Part shown: positions 43,301-55,530 of the stretch, in pieces | Layout: each line of letters starts with the position of its first letter | Position numbering within the stretch: the stretch's first letter is position 1 | DNA from: Colocasia esculenta | Lineage: Eukaryota > Streptophyta > Magnoliopsida > Alismatales > Araceae | DNA length: 64,000 bases | NCBI GenBank assembly: GCA_014218235.1 | Contig: CM024758.1 | Span: forward strand, 99,919,698 to 99,983,697 | Reading direction: 5' to 3' | The notes under the pieces: generated by a model | The model's input: only the letters and a program-made list of their open reading frames with translations | What the model was told of the DNA's origin: nothing | Database searches by the model: none | Program-made: the position numbers and the translations under genes

Positions 43301-46019
43301 TTACTATTCTATCTCGTTCTGCATTTGTTCTATTTGATACAGGAGCTACTCATTCCTTCACATCGCAAACATTTGCTGATACCTACTTGTAAAAAGTCCC
43401 AATGAAATCTGAAATAGTCGTGTCAACCCCTATTGGTCCTGGTACCAAACTTAGAAAACATTTTTCCATCTATGTGAGGTGTGTGATTGAAACTCAAAAT
43501 TTGCCTGCAAATTTAATATGCATGGACATGGAGGGTTATGATGTGATACTAGGAGCAGATTGGATGTCTGAACATGGGGCTAGTGTCAACTGTAAGAAAA
43601 GCAGGGTAACATTTAGTCAACATCCAAAGCTAGTGTTCTCGGGAGATAGAAACCACAGGAAACTATCCCTCATCTCTGCACTACAAGCTAAGAGGATGAT
43701 GAGGAAAGGTTGTATAGCCTTTCTAGCTGTTGTTATCACCACGAAGAAGGAAGTCAAGATTGAGAACATCCCTATTGTCAGCGAGTACGCTGATGTATTC
43801 CCTGAAGACTTGCCAGGTATACCTTCTGAGCGAGAAGTTGATTTTACCATCGAGTTGATCCCTGGAGCAGCACCAGTATCTAGGGCACCTAATAGAATGT
43901 CCCCTGCGAAATTGAAGGAATTAAAGGAGCAACTGATGGAACTGCTAGAGAAAGGGTTTATTCGACCAAGCACATCACCATGGGGTGCACCTGTTCTCTT
44001 GTCAAGAAGAAGGATGGGTCGATGAGGTTGTGCATAGACTACAGGAAACTGAATCAATTAACAAACAAGAACAAAATATCCTACCAAGGATTGATGAATT
44101 ATTTGATCAACTGTCTGAAGCTAAATATTTCTCTAAGATAGATCTCAGATCCGGCAATCGTCAATTGAGGATCAAAGGAGAAGATATACACAAGACAGCC
44201 TTCGAAGTAGGTACGAGCATTATGATTCATTGATAGCCTTTTGGACTAACAAATGCTCCTGCAGTTTTATTCAGCTAATGAATAGTATTATCGCCCCTAC
44301 CTCGATAAATTTGTGGTGGTATTCATTGATGATATTGATCTATTCCAAAACAAAAGAGAGCATGAGGAACATTTGAGGATGCATTACAAATTTTGAGGGA
44401 TAACAAATTGTATGCCAAGCTGAGTAAGTGTGAATTTATCTAGAGGAAGTATCCTTTTTGGGGCATGTGGTAACCAAGGATGTTATCGCTGTTGATCCAT
44501 CAAAGGTAGAGGCAATATTGAAGTGGGAAAGACCGACAAGTGTCACAGAGATCAGAAGCTTTCTAGGATTAGCAGGGTATTATAGAAGATTCATAAAGGA
44601 CTTTTCAAAGATCGCAGTGCCATTAACCAAGCTGACCCGGAAGGAAAATCCATTTGTGTGGACTGATAAGTGTGAAGAGAGCTTTAATAACTTGAAGAAG
44701 TGTCTGACTTTACTCCTATCCTCGCCTTACCCACTGAAGAGGGAGGATTTGAAATCTATTCAGATGCTTCTGGAACAATCCTAGGATGTGTCCTAATGCA
44801 ACAAGGAAGGGTAATAGCTTATGTCTCAAGACAATTGAAGACCCATGAAGTAAATATCCGTACATGACTTAGAATTAGCAGCCGTAGTGTTCGCCCTAAA
44901 AATATGGAGGCATTACATTTATGGGGAACAATTTAAAGTCTTTTCTGAGCACAAGAGCTTGAAATATCTATTCTCACAGAAGGAACTCAACATGAGGCAA
45001 AGAAGGTGGTTAGAGTATCTCAAAGACTTTGACTTTTCCATCCAATATCACCCAGGAAAAGCCAATGTGGTGGCAGACGCTCTAAGTAGACAACCAGGAG
45101 CCTTGCTAGCTAATATGATGTTGGGTGAATGGAAGTTACTAGAATAGTTTACAAGCCTAAATTTAGACATGGGAAAGAAGGAGAAACAAGTGATGATTTC
45201 AAATATCAAGGTATAGTCCGACTACTCGCTGAGATCAAAAACATGCAAAAGTAGATCCTTTCTTAGTGGACATTAAGGAGAAGAGAAGCTAGATCAAAGA
45301 CCGGATTCTCTCTGGCACACGATGGAGGGATGTTATTCCAGGCAGAACTTGTGTACCGGATCGCGTAGAACTCAAGTTGAAGCTGCTACGTGAAGCCCAT
45401 CAGTCAAAGTACGCAATTCACCTCGGATCAACAAAATGTACCAAGACTTAAAGAGGTTTATTGGTGGCCAATATGAAGAGGAAGTGGCCGACTTGGTGGC
45501 ACAATGTTTAACATGCAGCAAGTCAAAGTTGAACATTTCAGACTTGCGGGTTATTTGGAACCACTGGAAATCCCGGAATGGAAATGGGATAGTGTTGGTA
45601 TGGACTTTATCATAGGACTGCCCAGGTCTAGAGGTGTTTAGATGTAATGTGGGTAATAGTACACATGTTGACTAAGTCTGCTCATTTCTTGCCAATTAAG
45701 AGCACGTGGTCAGTAGGTGTGTTGGTTGCACTCTATATTAAGGAAGTGGTTAGATTGCATGGGGTTCTGTCTACTATCATATCTGATCGAGACCCTAGAT
45801 TCACTTCACACTTCTGGAGAGGGTTACAAACATCATTGGGTACCAAGTTGAATTTTAGTACTACCTTTCATCCACAGACGGACGGACAAACTGAAAGAAC
45901 CAATCAGATAGCGGAAGACATGCTCTGTGCCCTTGTGCTTGATTTCAGGGGATGCTGGGGCGACCAGTTGTATCTAATGGAGTTTGCATATAACAATAGC
46001 TATCAGGCAAGCATCAAAA
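43301..46019 (+). pseudogene. pol: element E protease, RT, RNase H and integrase, 3'-truncated
   Basis: The protease DTGATHSFTSQTFAD lies near 43338-43382, with a stop at about 43390. A long open stretch (43402-44000) covers ILGADWMSEHGA and the RT start (YADVFPEDLPG, DFTIELIPG, KGFIRPSTSPWGAPV). RT continues with FSKIDLRSG and the FIDDI catalytic motif near 44322. FLGLAGYYRRFIKDFS (about 44560) marks the connection domain. RNase H has HKSLKYLFSQKELNMRQRRW and YHPGKANVVADALSRQ. Integrase has ISDRDPRFTSHFW and HPQTDGQTERTNQ, with the catalytic Asp and Glu kept. The reading breaks in SYQASIKMA at about 46018, so the integrase C-terminus is missing. There are many indels. Confidence 0.85.
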
Positions 46020-47098
46020 TGGCAGAAAAAAGGAAAGGGCAAATTAGGGTTTAAAACAAAGGAGGTGATTAGCCATGGATGGTAACCAAATTCGCACCCA
46101 GCCATGTTAGGAGGTTTCCTAATGGCATTCCTACTCCAATGGGAGGAGAATTCCAAACTTAGAAGGGGTCAAGCCAAAAGCAACCCACACTTCCTAGTTG
46201 GTAGGACTTGAAATTTACCCTAATCATATAATAATATCCTAAAAACTAGTTGGGAAGGTTTACCATCAAGTGGGGTCATGTGGAGGCAAGCTAGGGCACC
46301 AGAGGAGAAGGAGAAGGCCAAGAAACCGGAGCTTCTTCCCAACCATCCTCTGCTACGACCTGTGCATTGACCAGTCTAGATCTACACAAAGGTAGGTGAT
46401 CTCAAGCTTAAATTAAACATTGCACATACCATTGGAAAGAGCATCGAGTCTAGTTTCATTTGCATGTATTTTCCCCAATTTTTATGGATCATGTGAGTTG
46501 TATTAAGCGTTTTCCAAGAGTCGCGCAGGTTTAGGGCTTTTTGTGTTCTTCCTATGTTTTACGCAAACCGAGGCCAAATTGGGTCAAACCAAATAATTGT
46601 TCTCTTCTACTTGATGTCCTCAACACTTTTCATGTTCAGAGTTTTGTCTAAAGATTGCTAGATTTCACGTTATAAGTTTATCATGAAGAATTGTCACGTT
46701 TTTCTGCATTTTCTGGCAAGATCCAAGAACGCGACGACACCAGAAAGAAGTCGTGTCTTGTTGCATGAACGCGACGTACATGTACGTCGCGATTCTGTTA
46801 AAGGCAACAGATCATTCCGTCGCATTTTGATGTCTGACCAGTCAACCCTAACGCATGAAACTGTGAGCCGCATGGGTTTCAGCGCCCCTCTTGAACGCGA
46901 CAGCTTATGCCGTCGCGTTGACCTGTTTTTCGGCCCAAGAATTTTGTCTATTTTAATTCAGATTTTGAACCATTCTATGAAAGCGACGTGTCAAACCGTC
47001 GCAATTTAGAGCGTGGCAATGTGAAGCGACGGGTAGAACCGTCGCGATTCAAGAGTCATCGCGACATGCGATCTGTCACGTTGTGAATGCGAAGATAG
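46020..47098 (+). repeat. 3' LTR of element E, cut by element D
   Basis: Sequence after 46925 matches the left LTR of E, so the preceding 900 bp should be its U3. The exact start is lost in the deletion that removed the integrase end. It includes the GCGACG inverted repeats, with a perfect 20-bp palindrome at 46771. It stops at GATAG 47094-47098, where the D LTR begins; the rest would lie beyond D, outside the window. Confidence 0.75.
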
Positions 47099-47439
47099 TG
47101 AAGGATCGAGATAATGTATGGAAAAGATCTAGAAGGGGGGGGGATGAATAGATCTTAGCCACTTTTGCGGAAGCTTAAGAAATTGAATACTATCTAGAAT
47201 CAGAGGCAATATTATCAGTGAAAACTACAGATCTGATTAGATTTGAGTGAGTGAAGAAAACTTGGATGTGAAGCAAGTTGATTAAGTGAATTAAAAACGA
47301 ATCCTATGCAAACATCTATCGAATAAATCAATCAAACCACAGAGACAAATGCACAAGGATTTTTAGGTGGTTCGGAATCACCCATGTGATTCCTACATCC
47401 ACCCCTCACAACCCGTGAGGATTCACTAACACAACTGGG

Positions 47440-47640
47440 TAACACACCCACTGGAGCCTGACAACTCCAACACTGAAGAGCTTACAACTCACACCACTTC
47501 TAGAGCAAGACTACTCTAGAACAACTGAGCAAGACTGCTCAACACACACTTGAGTTTGACAACTCAATACTGAGCACAACAGCTCACAACAAACTGAGCA
47601 CAATGCTCACACATAGACTTGCTAGACACCAACTTAAGAC
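47440..47640 (-). repeat. mini-hairpin array in the D1 3' LTR
   Basis: Units on the plus strand are TGGAG..CTCCA, CTAGAG..CTCTAG, TGAG..CTCA and TTGAG..CTCAA, with about 7-8 nt loops. The position relative to the TATA box (roughly 450-660 bp downstream) matches element C. The upper LTR has the same array at about 58795-58960. Confidence 0.75.
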
Positions 47641-48092
47641 ATAGATCCTCTAGCAACAGATCTAGTCGAAGTTTGAGAACTCTAAGAGAATTATGCAGAA
47701 GTACTTGCATAATCTCAAGAGATATCTCAGAAGAACAGAAGAAATGTAAAATTGAATTGAAAGGTCTTCGTTCTTCAGTGTACTCCCTTGTAGAGACTTG
47801 AATTGGGAAGAAGAATGTAAGCTTGAAGTCCAAGACGATGCTCTGCAATCTGAGAAGTTGGATCTTCCTCGAGTTCTTCACCAAAGGAGTCTTCTACAGG
47901 ATCTGCTTCCTTGAATGCTTCGAAGGAATCTACAGGAATCAAATTCCAATTCCCACACCTTGAATGGGTGGAAGAGTCTTCTGAAGCAATTGGAGAGCAG
48001 AGGAGGAGGCACGAGCTCTTCTGGCCGCCAGGAGTTTCTTGGAGGCTCTAAGAGTTGGTTTCTTCTCGCTGAAGGGAGGCCAAAAGGAACCT

Positions 48093-48099
48093 TTTATAC
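48093..48099 (-). promoter_or_regulatory. TATA box of the D1 3' LTR
   Basis: TATAAAA on the minus strand, the counterpart of 59431-59437 in the upper LTR and of 15455 in element C. Confidence 0.7.
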
Positions 48100-48214
48100 C
48101 CTTAGGATTCCAAAGATACCCTTTTGGGGTACATGGGCACGCTTCCCTAGGAGGATTCTGATCGCCCTAGAAGGACACGTGGCAGCCATCCGCTCTTAGG
48201 ATGAAAAGTTTCCG

Positions 48215-48535
48215 TAGTGTGTCGACCTGCCCTGGTGGTTGTGTCGACACACTGTCCCAAAGATAGAAAAGTCTGTTCTGGGAGAAGGGTCCCGTGTCGA
48301 CCTGCTCTTGAGTGTGTCGACCTGCTGTCCCAATTCCTCAAACTGGCTGTTCTGGGAACTGGGTCTAGTGTCGACCTGCTCTGGGAGTGTGTCGACCTGG
48401 GTACCTTTGATCTCTGGAAACTGCCACTCGTGTCGACACACTCTTGACATGTGTCGACACACTCTTGACATTTTTACACAATTTCCTTTGAATCTGTGTT
48501 GATGTGTCGACACCATTGATGGGTGTGTCGACACA
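48215..48535. promoter_or_regulatory. GTCGAC palindrome cluster in U3 of the D1 3' LTR
   Basis: There are about ten copies of GTGTCGACAC or GTGTCGACCTG, upstream of the TATA box in the minus orientation. The same cluster is at about 59550-59875. Confidence 0.85.
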
Positions 48536-48755
48536 TCTTTTGCATAAAATGTTTGTACCTGAAAAATAAACACATATATCATTAGTTAAATGATTTATCA
48601 TGACCATAAATGATAAATGTGGATTAAAAAATACTTTTCAATCATGAATTTCAGGTATGATATTTTTTGACATGTTTCAATTAATTGCTTTAAGAACACT
48701 TCTTGTCATCATCAAAATAGGAGGGAAATGATATGAATTAGCATTCAACCCAACA

Positions 48756-48771
48756 ATCTCCCCCTTTTTGA
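48756..48771 (-). other. polypurine tract of D1
   Basis: On the minus strand AAAAAGGGGGAGAT precedes the LTR. The copy for D2 is at 60094-60108. Confidence 0.8.
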
Positions 48772-49106
48772 TGATGGCAACATTAAATCCATATTTGAAT
48801 GTGGTTTGATGAAGTGTGATTTTTTAAGCAATTTTTATTGATTAAGTTTTTGTTTTTCTTTTTGTTCATACTTGTCAATGTCCTTTTGATATTGTTCAGT
48901 AACAATTGATGATATTATTGTGAGATACAATGTTACTTGAAATTAGAAGTTTTGTGCACACAAGTCAACATTTGAACAAGTATTCACACACAAAGACAAA
49001 AATTTGTATTGAAGCCAAACAACCATTTCATTTCATTCATTTCATTCAAAAGATCAAGATCATACCATTCTTCTCCCCTTTGACATTATCAAAAAAAAAA
49101 TGTACA

Positions 49107-51069
49107 TTAGGTAGAAGATGGAGGAGGAGGAGGAATTGGAGCTAGAAGCATCTCAATATCTGACAATCTTTTATCCATTGACTTCATGCTTGACTTTATC
49201 TGTTCATGGATAGTTGTCAGCCGAGTGTGAAGATAATGCTCCATTCTATCAGAATGCTCTATCAAGGTGCTCTGAGTGCTTTTCAATTCATCGGAAACAG
49301 CTTGAGAACTAGATGAGCCAGCTGACCAACCAGGTCTTTGCATTATCTTGAACTCCTTGGTCAATCTGTAAGCTGCTTGTCAATGTGCTCATTGAAATTC
49401 TATACTTTCCAAATCATCCACAAAATGAGCAAATGACAATCTGGTGCTGGAATCTCATGTTGTTTGGTTGGTGTTGAAGACATCTGCTTGGGAATTTGCC
49501 AATATTCCCTGAAGAACTGTCTCCCTTGAGTTGATGTCTTTTAGCTTAGAGAGGCATCTGCCATTGTGCCAATCAACCTATTGAACCTTTGAGCTGCATA
49601 ATCTGAAGCTGCCTTCTGCTCAATAAATTTGGCAGATACTGTGTTTTCCAGTCTTTGAATCCGTAGCTCAAAAGATGTGGACATGGATTGAAGTGAGGAG
49701 TTGAAGGATTCAAATTTGTCATTTAGGAAAGATATCAATTCTGGTGGAACAGAGGCCCACCAGAAGATGTGGATGGTTGGAATGAGGGTTGTGGAGAAAA
49801 ATGAGGAAGCTGAGGTGAGAGAGGATCATGGAAAGGATGACTGAATTTTCATATGGCTGATCTCATGCATAGGAGGCTGATCCTCTTGACTTAGGGGCTG
49901 GTCCCCTTCAGCTGGAGGCTGTTCCTCCTGTGCTTGGGGCTGATCCCCTTGAGCCTGAGGCTGGCTCCTGAGGTTGGGGCTGTTCCCCTTGGTCTTGAGG
50001 CTGTTCCTCTTGAACTGGAGGAGCCTCAACCACAGCTGGTCCTCTTCTAATTTGATTTCCCTCCAATCTAAATCCCATAAACTTCTGGATATTCTGAAGG
50101 TGTAGATGTTTGACTTGGGAATGGATTGGGATTTTCATTTTCCAATGGCACACCAAAGTGCTTGAACACTGAGGTCAGATGTGCTCCATAAGGTAGAGAT
50201 CTCTTGAGGTCTGTCCTTGTAGTTTCAGAAATGATTTGATAAAGAATCACATGAAGGTTGACCTTGATATCTTTGACCATGCAATAGAGTATGAATCTCT
50301 GGATATCTGTCAATCTATCCCTCCCACCACCTTGAGGGGTAACTATGGTGTCAAGATGTGGTGAATTACCCTTAATACAGGTGGAAATGAGTTGGCATTA
50401 AACCTGTCACATAGGTTTGTTTGGGATCTGATGGATCTGCAGGATGGCCTGTCAAGATGGAGTAGGCTTCATGTAAATCAAATTCAAATTCATGGTAGTC
50501 AGCCCCTTCATCTGGCACTTTGAAAATGGAGGCTGCTACTGCAGTTGGCATGTCTATCTCTATCCCCTTGACTTTGGATTTAAAACCTTCTTCTGTGCAG
50601 GTGAGGTTTTTGTAGAACTCTCTAACTAACCTTGGATAGCAGACTTGAAATTCAGAATAAAGGGTATCCAAGATTGAAAGAAAAATAGGTTTGAATTTCG
50701 GGGAGAGAGTCTGAATATTGGTGTCTGAAAGGTCTAGAATTCTTGGCTTCAAAATCAGTTTGGCAGCACTCACGATTCTGAGGGAATGTCCTCTTGAGAC
50801 TCAGAGAGGAGGAGGAAGATGATTCCTCAGGATGGTCAGAGGAATCCCCGAAATATCTGATCTAGGGTTTGAAACTTGTCTACCTCTGCCAGTAGTGGAG
50901 GCCTACCTCTCTTTGAAGCTCTGAGAGGTGCAGAAGAGATCCTGGAAGCTCTGCAGGATCATTTCTTCGCTTGGTTCTTCTTTCCATCTGGGCATCGGCA
51001 TGGTTGCCGGAACGGCCTTGAAGAGGCCTGAGACCTTGCGCCACGGCGGGGACCAAGCTTGCGGACCAT
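49107..51069 (-). pseudogene. D1 extra post-pol ORF (env-position protein)
   Basis: The start codon at 51069 opens a basic stretch (MVRKLGPRRGARSQ). After frameshifts, 50773-50372 reads as one open block with SILDTLYSEFQVCYPRL, REFYKNLTCTEEGF, KVKGIEIDMPTAVAASIFKV and HEAYSILTGHPADP. The second block has HVILYQIISETTRTDLKRSL and GVPLENENP (about 50313-50100). Then come EEQPPAEGDQP-like repeats (about 50000-49860), a coiled-coil-like region with ELRIQRLENTVSAKFIEQK (49738-49541) and a C-terminal part ending IPPPPPSST (49364-49107). It is hydrophilic throughout, and I see no membrane segment. The same protein is encoded in C and D2. The likely family is the plant-specific putative transposon protein domain (tentative). 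The function is unknown. Confidence 0.8.
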
Positions 51070-51295
51070 GGTGCAGGAGGAGTGGAATTTCAGAGAGGAG
51101 ATGGAAGTGGAGGAGCAGAGAGATGATTGAAGGGGGATGAGCTTGAGAGAAGCTGGAGAGGTTTCTTGCCGGAAAGAAGTGGAAATGAGGCCGTCGGGTC
51201 GACCTGACTCCCAATAGAGAAGCAGTGGTACACTGCCCCGCAGGAACAACAAGGGTTTAAGGTGAACCCTAAGGGCTGAAAAGATTTCTGGCAAG

Positions 51296-51375
51296 GGGTG
51301 GTCGACACAGGAAGAGGGTGTGTCGACCTGACCCAGAGAGTGTGTCGACACGACACATAGTGTGTCGACACAGCC
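51296..51375. promoter_or_regulatory. GTCGAC palindrome cluster upstream of the D1 extra ORF
   Basis: Four GTCGAC sites fall in 80 bp, three of them GTCGACAC on one strand, about 230 bp upstream of the ORF start at 51069. This matches 20783-20860 in C and 62622-62702 in D2. Confidence 0.65.
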
Positions 51376-52499
51376 TTGAAGAAATTTGAATTTTGAAGAG
51401 GAATTTTTGAGAAATTTGGGACATCTTTAGAATGATTAATGAGAGGAATTATCATTTCAAGGATTTTTAAGGGGCTTAAAAATTCATTTGTATATTTTGC
51501 AAAAATCATCACAAATCAAGTTTTTCAAGCAATTTCCAACAGGATATTAGCATTCCAAGACTTGGTCAACAAAATGATAAATTGAGAGATATAATGTATT
51601 TAACAATCAACCAAAACTACCATGTTTCTCAATTTTCAAGAATTAAAGATGTCATCTAGACAAACAATTTGTTGAAAGTAAAACACAAACTTAAAGAACA
51701 ACTTGATGAAGGAAGAAGATGATTCTTTCTAAACAAATCTCCAATAATTTTCATATTTTGTTCTTTTAACAAACTATCAAATGTATGAATCTCTTTCACT
51801 CAAGTACTAGTGCTTTTTACACACCATAGTCCCTGGATACTAAGATTTAGTCATTGTCAAGTCTCAAAGGGGTAAATGATGACCTTTTGACATGAAAATA
51901 TACGTTTTGTAGACGCCAATATTTCCAGTTACTCAGTCATCATCAAAAAGCATAGCACATTTTTGCTTAGTTTGAATTTATTTTCAATTTTGATCCCTTT
52001 GAACAGAGTTAGCAATAATGCCTCATGACATACATGCACTTCATTCATTGTGAAGGTGTGCAGTTTCTCAGCACAGATGCCATTGCTCTGTTGGATTTTA
52101 CAAGATTTTGGAGAGTTTGTGAGATAGAATTCAAATACATCCAGTCATCAGTTGCAAACAAGGAAATGTTTTAAGTTCAAGACACAAATTGTAATTTAGT
52201 TTAGGAAGAGATCTGAATTTCTGTGGATTGAGAGACATAGTGAAAGTTGATTAGTAAAAATATAATTATCACTCAAGGTTCATTTTGAGACTCTAGACTT
52301 TAGAATGAGGACATCATGCAAGGAATTGATGAAATGCAAGAAGGGTTTTGAATTTTGCAAAGAAATGACTTGAATTTTCTAGCTCCCCTGAGATGATGAT
52401 TTCAACCATTTTTCATCAAAATAAAGATATGCAATTTTGAAATCAGAGAGAATTTTCTTCTTGGACAACAAAGACTTTCCCAAAATTGTATATCCATTT

Positions 52500-52593
52500 C
52501 TTGGTACTTGGCGGAGACACATACTCTCGCATAGTGAAAGTGTCCAGACAAGCATAACTTGTCCTTCTCCAAGTCACCATTTGATATACCAAG
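52500..52593 (-). repeat. 95-bp element with inverted ends, D1 copy a
   Basis: It runs CTTGGTACTTGG to ATATACCAAG on the plus strand, and is the reverse of the unit at 19550-19643. Confidence 0.8.
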
Positions 52594-52737
52594 AGATTTC
52601 AATACAATAAGAGTTGAAGAATTCATTAGCAAAAAGAAGTGGAAGTTAAAACTGTGCAAGTTTTGAAATCAGAAAAGAATTTCTCTTTGAACAATAAAAG
52701 CTCCCCCTCAATATTGCATATTAACTTCTTAGTACTT

Positions 52738-52821
52738 GGCGGAGATATGTTCTCACGCATAGTGAAAGTGTCCAGACAAGCATAACTTGTCCTTCTCCAA
52801 ATCACTATTTGATATACCAAG
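52738..52821 (-). repeat. 95-bp element with inverted ends, D1 copy b
   Basis: It runs CTTAGTACTTGG to GATATACCAAG on the plus strand. It is 84 bp and slightly shorter than copy a. Confidence 0.75.
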
Positions 52822-52993
52822 AAGTTTCAACACAATCAGAAGTGGAGAATTTATTGTAAAAAGGGAAATAGAATTGAAAATGAGAGAGATATGAACAATG
52901 TAACTTGAGGAAGCAAAGATTATGAAATGCAAAGAACTCCCCCTTAGACAATGCATACACTCAACCCAAACCTTGAGAGAATCAAGAGGATGT

Positions 52994-54684
52994 TTACAAA
53001 GACCAAGTTCTCTCCTTAAAGATGAAATCTGTTTTCAGGAAGGGGTTTGTGAATATGTCTGCAATTTGTTTTTCAGTTTCAATAAAATGGAGTTCAAAAG
53101 ATTTCTTTGCAACCTCATCTCTCAAGAAATGATGCCTAATTTCAATGTGTTTTGTTCTGGAGTGCTGAATGGGGTTTTTAGAAAGGTTGATTGCACTTGT
53201 GTTATCACATAGGATGGGTACACACCCTAAATCTTGGTTGTAATCAAGAAGTTGATGTTTCACCCAGAGAATCTGAGTTCCACATCTACCTGCTGCAACA
53301 TATTCAGCTTCTGCTGTTGACAGAGCCACTGAATGTTGCTTCTTAGAAGCCCAAGAGATAAGGCACCCACCTAGAAATACACACAAGCCACTTGTGCTTT
53401 TTCTATCTAACTTACACCCAGCATAATCAGCATCACAATAGGCAAACAATTCTAACTTGCAACCAGCAGGATACCAAATTCCTAAGTCACATGTTCCAAC
53501 AAGATATTTAAAAATTCTTTTCACAGCAAGCATATGACTTTCTTTAGGATTTGATTGGAATCTAGCACATAAGCACACACAAAACTGAATGTCAGGTCTA
53601 GAAGTAGTAAGGTAGAGCAGAGAGCCAATCATACCTCTGTAGGTCTTTGGATCTACTGACTTACCAGATGGGTCTTCTTCTAGCTTAGCATTTATTGCAA
53701 TGGGTGTGCTTGAATGTTTAAGGTTCTGATAGTCAAACCTTTTCAGTAGCTCCTTGACATATTTGGTTTGACTGATGAAGATTCCTTCATTTGTTTGGTT
53801 AACCTGCAATCCCAAAAGAATGTTAAATCTCCCATTAAGCTCATTTCAAATTCATTCTGCATTTGATTTGAAAATTCAGTGCAAAGGCCTTTATTGGTGG
53901 AGCCAAAATTATGTCATCAACATAAATTTGGACCACAATTATTTGATTTTTTACTGTTTTTGTGAACAATGTTTGATCAACATTACCTCTAGAATATCCT
54001 TTTTCAAGTAAAAAGGAACTCAAACGATCATACCAAGCTCTTGGAGCTTGTTTAAGACCATAGAGTGCCTTATTAAGCTTGAAAACATGGTTAGGATATT
54101 TTTCATTATCAAATCCAGGAGGTTGTTCAACAAAACACATTTTCCTTTATATATCCATTTAGAAATGCACTTTTAACATCCATTTGAAAGACTTTGAATT
54201 TCATGGAGGATGCAAAAGCAAGGAAAATTCTCACAGCTTCTAGTCTAGCTACAGGGGCATAAGATTCTTCAAAGTCAATTCCAAATTCTTGGTTATACCC
54301 CTTTGCAACTAGCCTAGCTTTGTTTCTTATTACTTGACCAGCTTCATTCAATTTATTTCTGAAAACCCATCTAGTGCCAATCACTGTTTGGTCACTAGGT
54401 CTAGGCACTAATTCCCACACTTGATTTCTTTCAAATTGATGAAGTTCATCATGCATAGCATTAATCCAATCAGAACTGGATAAGGCTTCATCAATTGACT
54501 TGGGTTCAATTTGGGAAATTAGAGCTAGTGAGTCTTCTTCAATGTTTTGCAAAAAGGATGATCTGGTCCTAACTCTATCATTTAGATTGCCAACTACACT
54601 GTCTAATGGGTGATCTCTTAGAAAACGAGGTTCAGAAATTACCTGTTGAGAAGTGCCCACTTCTGACAATATTACCTGAACCAT
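52994..54684 (-). pseudogene. pol: D1 reverse transcriptase and RNase H
   Basis: Three open blocks are separated by small frame breaks near 54130 and 53830. Block 54684-54127 holds the RT start (TRWVFRNKL, KARLVAKGYNQEFG, SYAPVARLEAVRIFLA, FQMDVKSAFLNGYI). Block 54140-53841 has VEQPPGF, ALYGLKQAPRAWYDRLSSFL and the catalytic IYVDDIIL. Block 53815-52994 has LGLQVNQT, YRGMIGSLLYLTTSRPDI, then RNase H with YCDADYAG, KSTSGLCVFLGG, ALSTAEAEYVAAG and the C-terminal RTKHIEIRHHFLRDEV. All key RT Asp residues are present, so apart from the frame breaks this polyprotein looks recently active. Confidence 0.92.
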
Positions 54685-54689
54685 TTGGA

Positions 54690-55530
54690 GATGGTGAGTT
54701 GTTGTTCAGGTTTTCTTCAATGTTGTAATCTCCTCAACGGTTGGTGAAGAATCCACAATGAGGTCATCCTCTTCATTGTCTTGTTTTTCCCTGCAAGATT
54801 TAGAATCATTAGTGGAAAAGGAATTTTCATCAAAATAACATGTGGAGATTCTTCAACAGTTTTGGTTTTAATATGTACACTTTGAAAGCCCTTGACACTT
54901 CAGAATAGCCAAGGAAGATAGCTTCCTGACTCTTAGCATCAAACTTGTCAAGGTTTTCTTTGTTTTATTGTGTACATAGCATTTGCACCCAAAGATTTTA
55001 AAGTAGGAAACAGTTGGCTTTTGTTTTTCAACAATTCATAGGGGGTTTTCTTGATTTTGGTCTGACCAATGCTCTATTGAGTATGTGGTTTGCTGTGTTC
55101 ACAGCTTCAGCCCAGAAGGATTTGGGCAAGTTACTCTCAAGAAGCATGGTTCTAGCCATTTCCACAAGAGTTCTGTTCTTTCTTTCCACAACTCCATTTT
55201 GTTCTGGAGTTCTGGTGAAGAAAACTTGTGGAATATCTGAAATTCAGCACAAAAATCAGAAAAGGATGTGTTCTCAAATTCACCCCCATGATCAGTTAAG
55301 ATGTTTTTGATTTTATATGGATAAGTGGTTAAGACAGTGGTACAAAAGTTCCTGAATTCAAGGCATGCATCACTTTTGTGAGATAGAAAAATAACCCAGG
55401 TAAATCTAGTAAAGTCATCAATGATTACAAACCATATCTTTTGCCACTTAAGCTTAGAACTCTTGTTGGCCCAAAGAGGTCCATGTGAAGAAGTTCTAGT
55501 GGCTTAGATGTGAGTACATCATTGAAGACT
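54690..55530 (-). pseudogene. pol: D1 integrase core
   Basis: On the minus strand, short open pieces spell the Copia integrase: FVIIDDFTRFTWV, FLSHKSDA, LTDHGGEFEN, then after a break FSSPELQNGVVERKNRTL and ARTMLLESNLP. After that come SFWAEAVNTANHILNRALV and KKPYELL-type motifs, with the reading breaking up after about 54980. The core Asp and Glu residues are visible. Frameshifts near 55245, 55440 and 55540 separate the pieces. Confidence 0.85.

Larger units (their letters stand above)
40064..47098 (+). mobile_element. element E: Ty3/Gypsy with very long LTRs, truncated at both ends
   Basis: It comprises a 5'-truncated left LTR (40064-42102), PBS (42105-42116), decayed gag-protease-RT-RNase H-integrase (42308-46020) and a right LTR (46020-47098) that is cut by element D. 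Element A abuts the left LTR and probably inserted into it: the E sequence at the junction (TGTTTTCCCACCCAAG) aligns with 46925-46940 (TGTTTTTCGGCCCAAG) in the right LTR. The complete LTR would be roughly 2.9 kb. The end of the integrase and any chromodomain are deleted at 46020. Pol motifs are of the chromovirus-related Gypsy type. Confidence 0.85.
47099..48755 (-). repeat. 3' LTR of D1 (minus strand)
   Basis: Plus-strand ends are TGAAGGATCG and CAACCCAACA. It contains the hairpin array at 47440-47640, the TATA box at 48093-48099 (minus) and about ten GTCGAC palindromes at 48215-48535. It holds no gene. Confidence 0.95.
51070..52990 (-). other. D1 intercistronic region between pol and the extra ORF
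   Basis: Read on the minus strand it holds the end of pol, a purine run (about 52930), a 95-bp element (52821-52738), a purine run (about 52697), another 95-bp element (52593-52500), a purine run (about 52384), an AT-rich stretch, then four GTCGAC sites (51375-51296) shortly before the ORF start. I see no gene in it. Confidence 0.7.

Noticed and set aside
47130..47150. Poly-G run near the D LTR end as a telomere-like or G-quadruplex site
   Set aside because: It is a single homopolymer run equivalent to the poly-C stretch at the end of the C LTR, with no repeated G-tract spacing.
48217..48502. Plus-strand readings in the D1 LTR palindrome region
   Set aside because: They lie in U3 of an LTR and consist of translated GTCGAC repeats.
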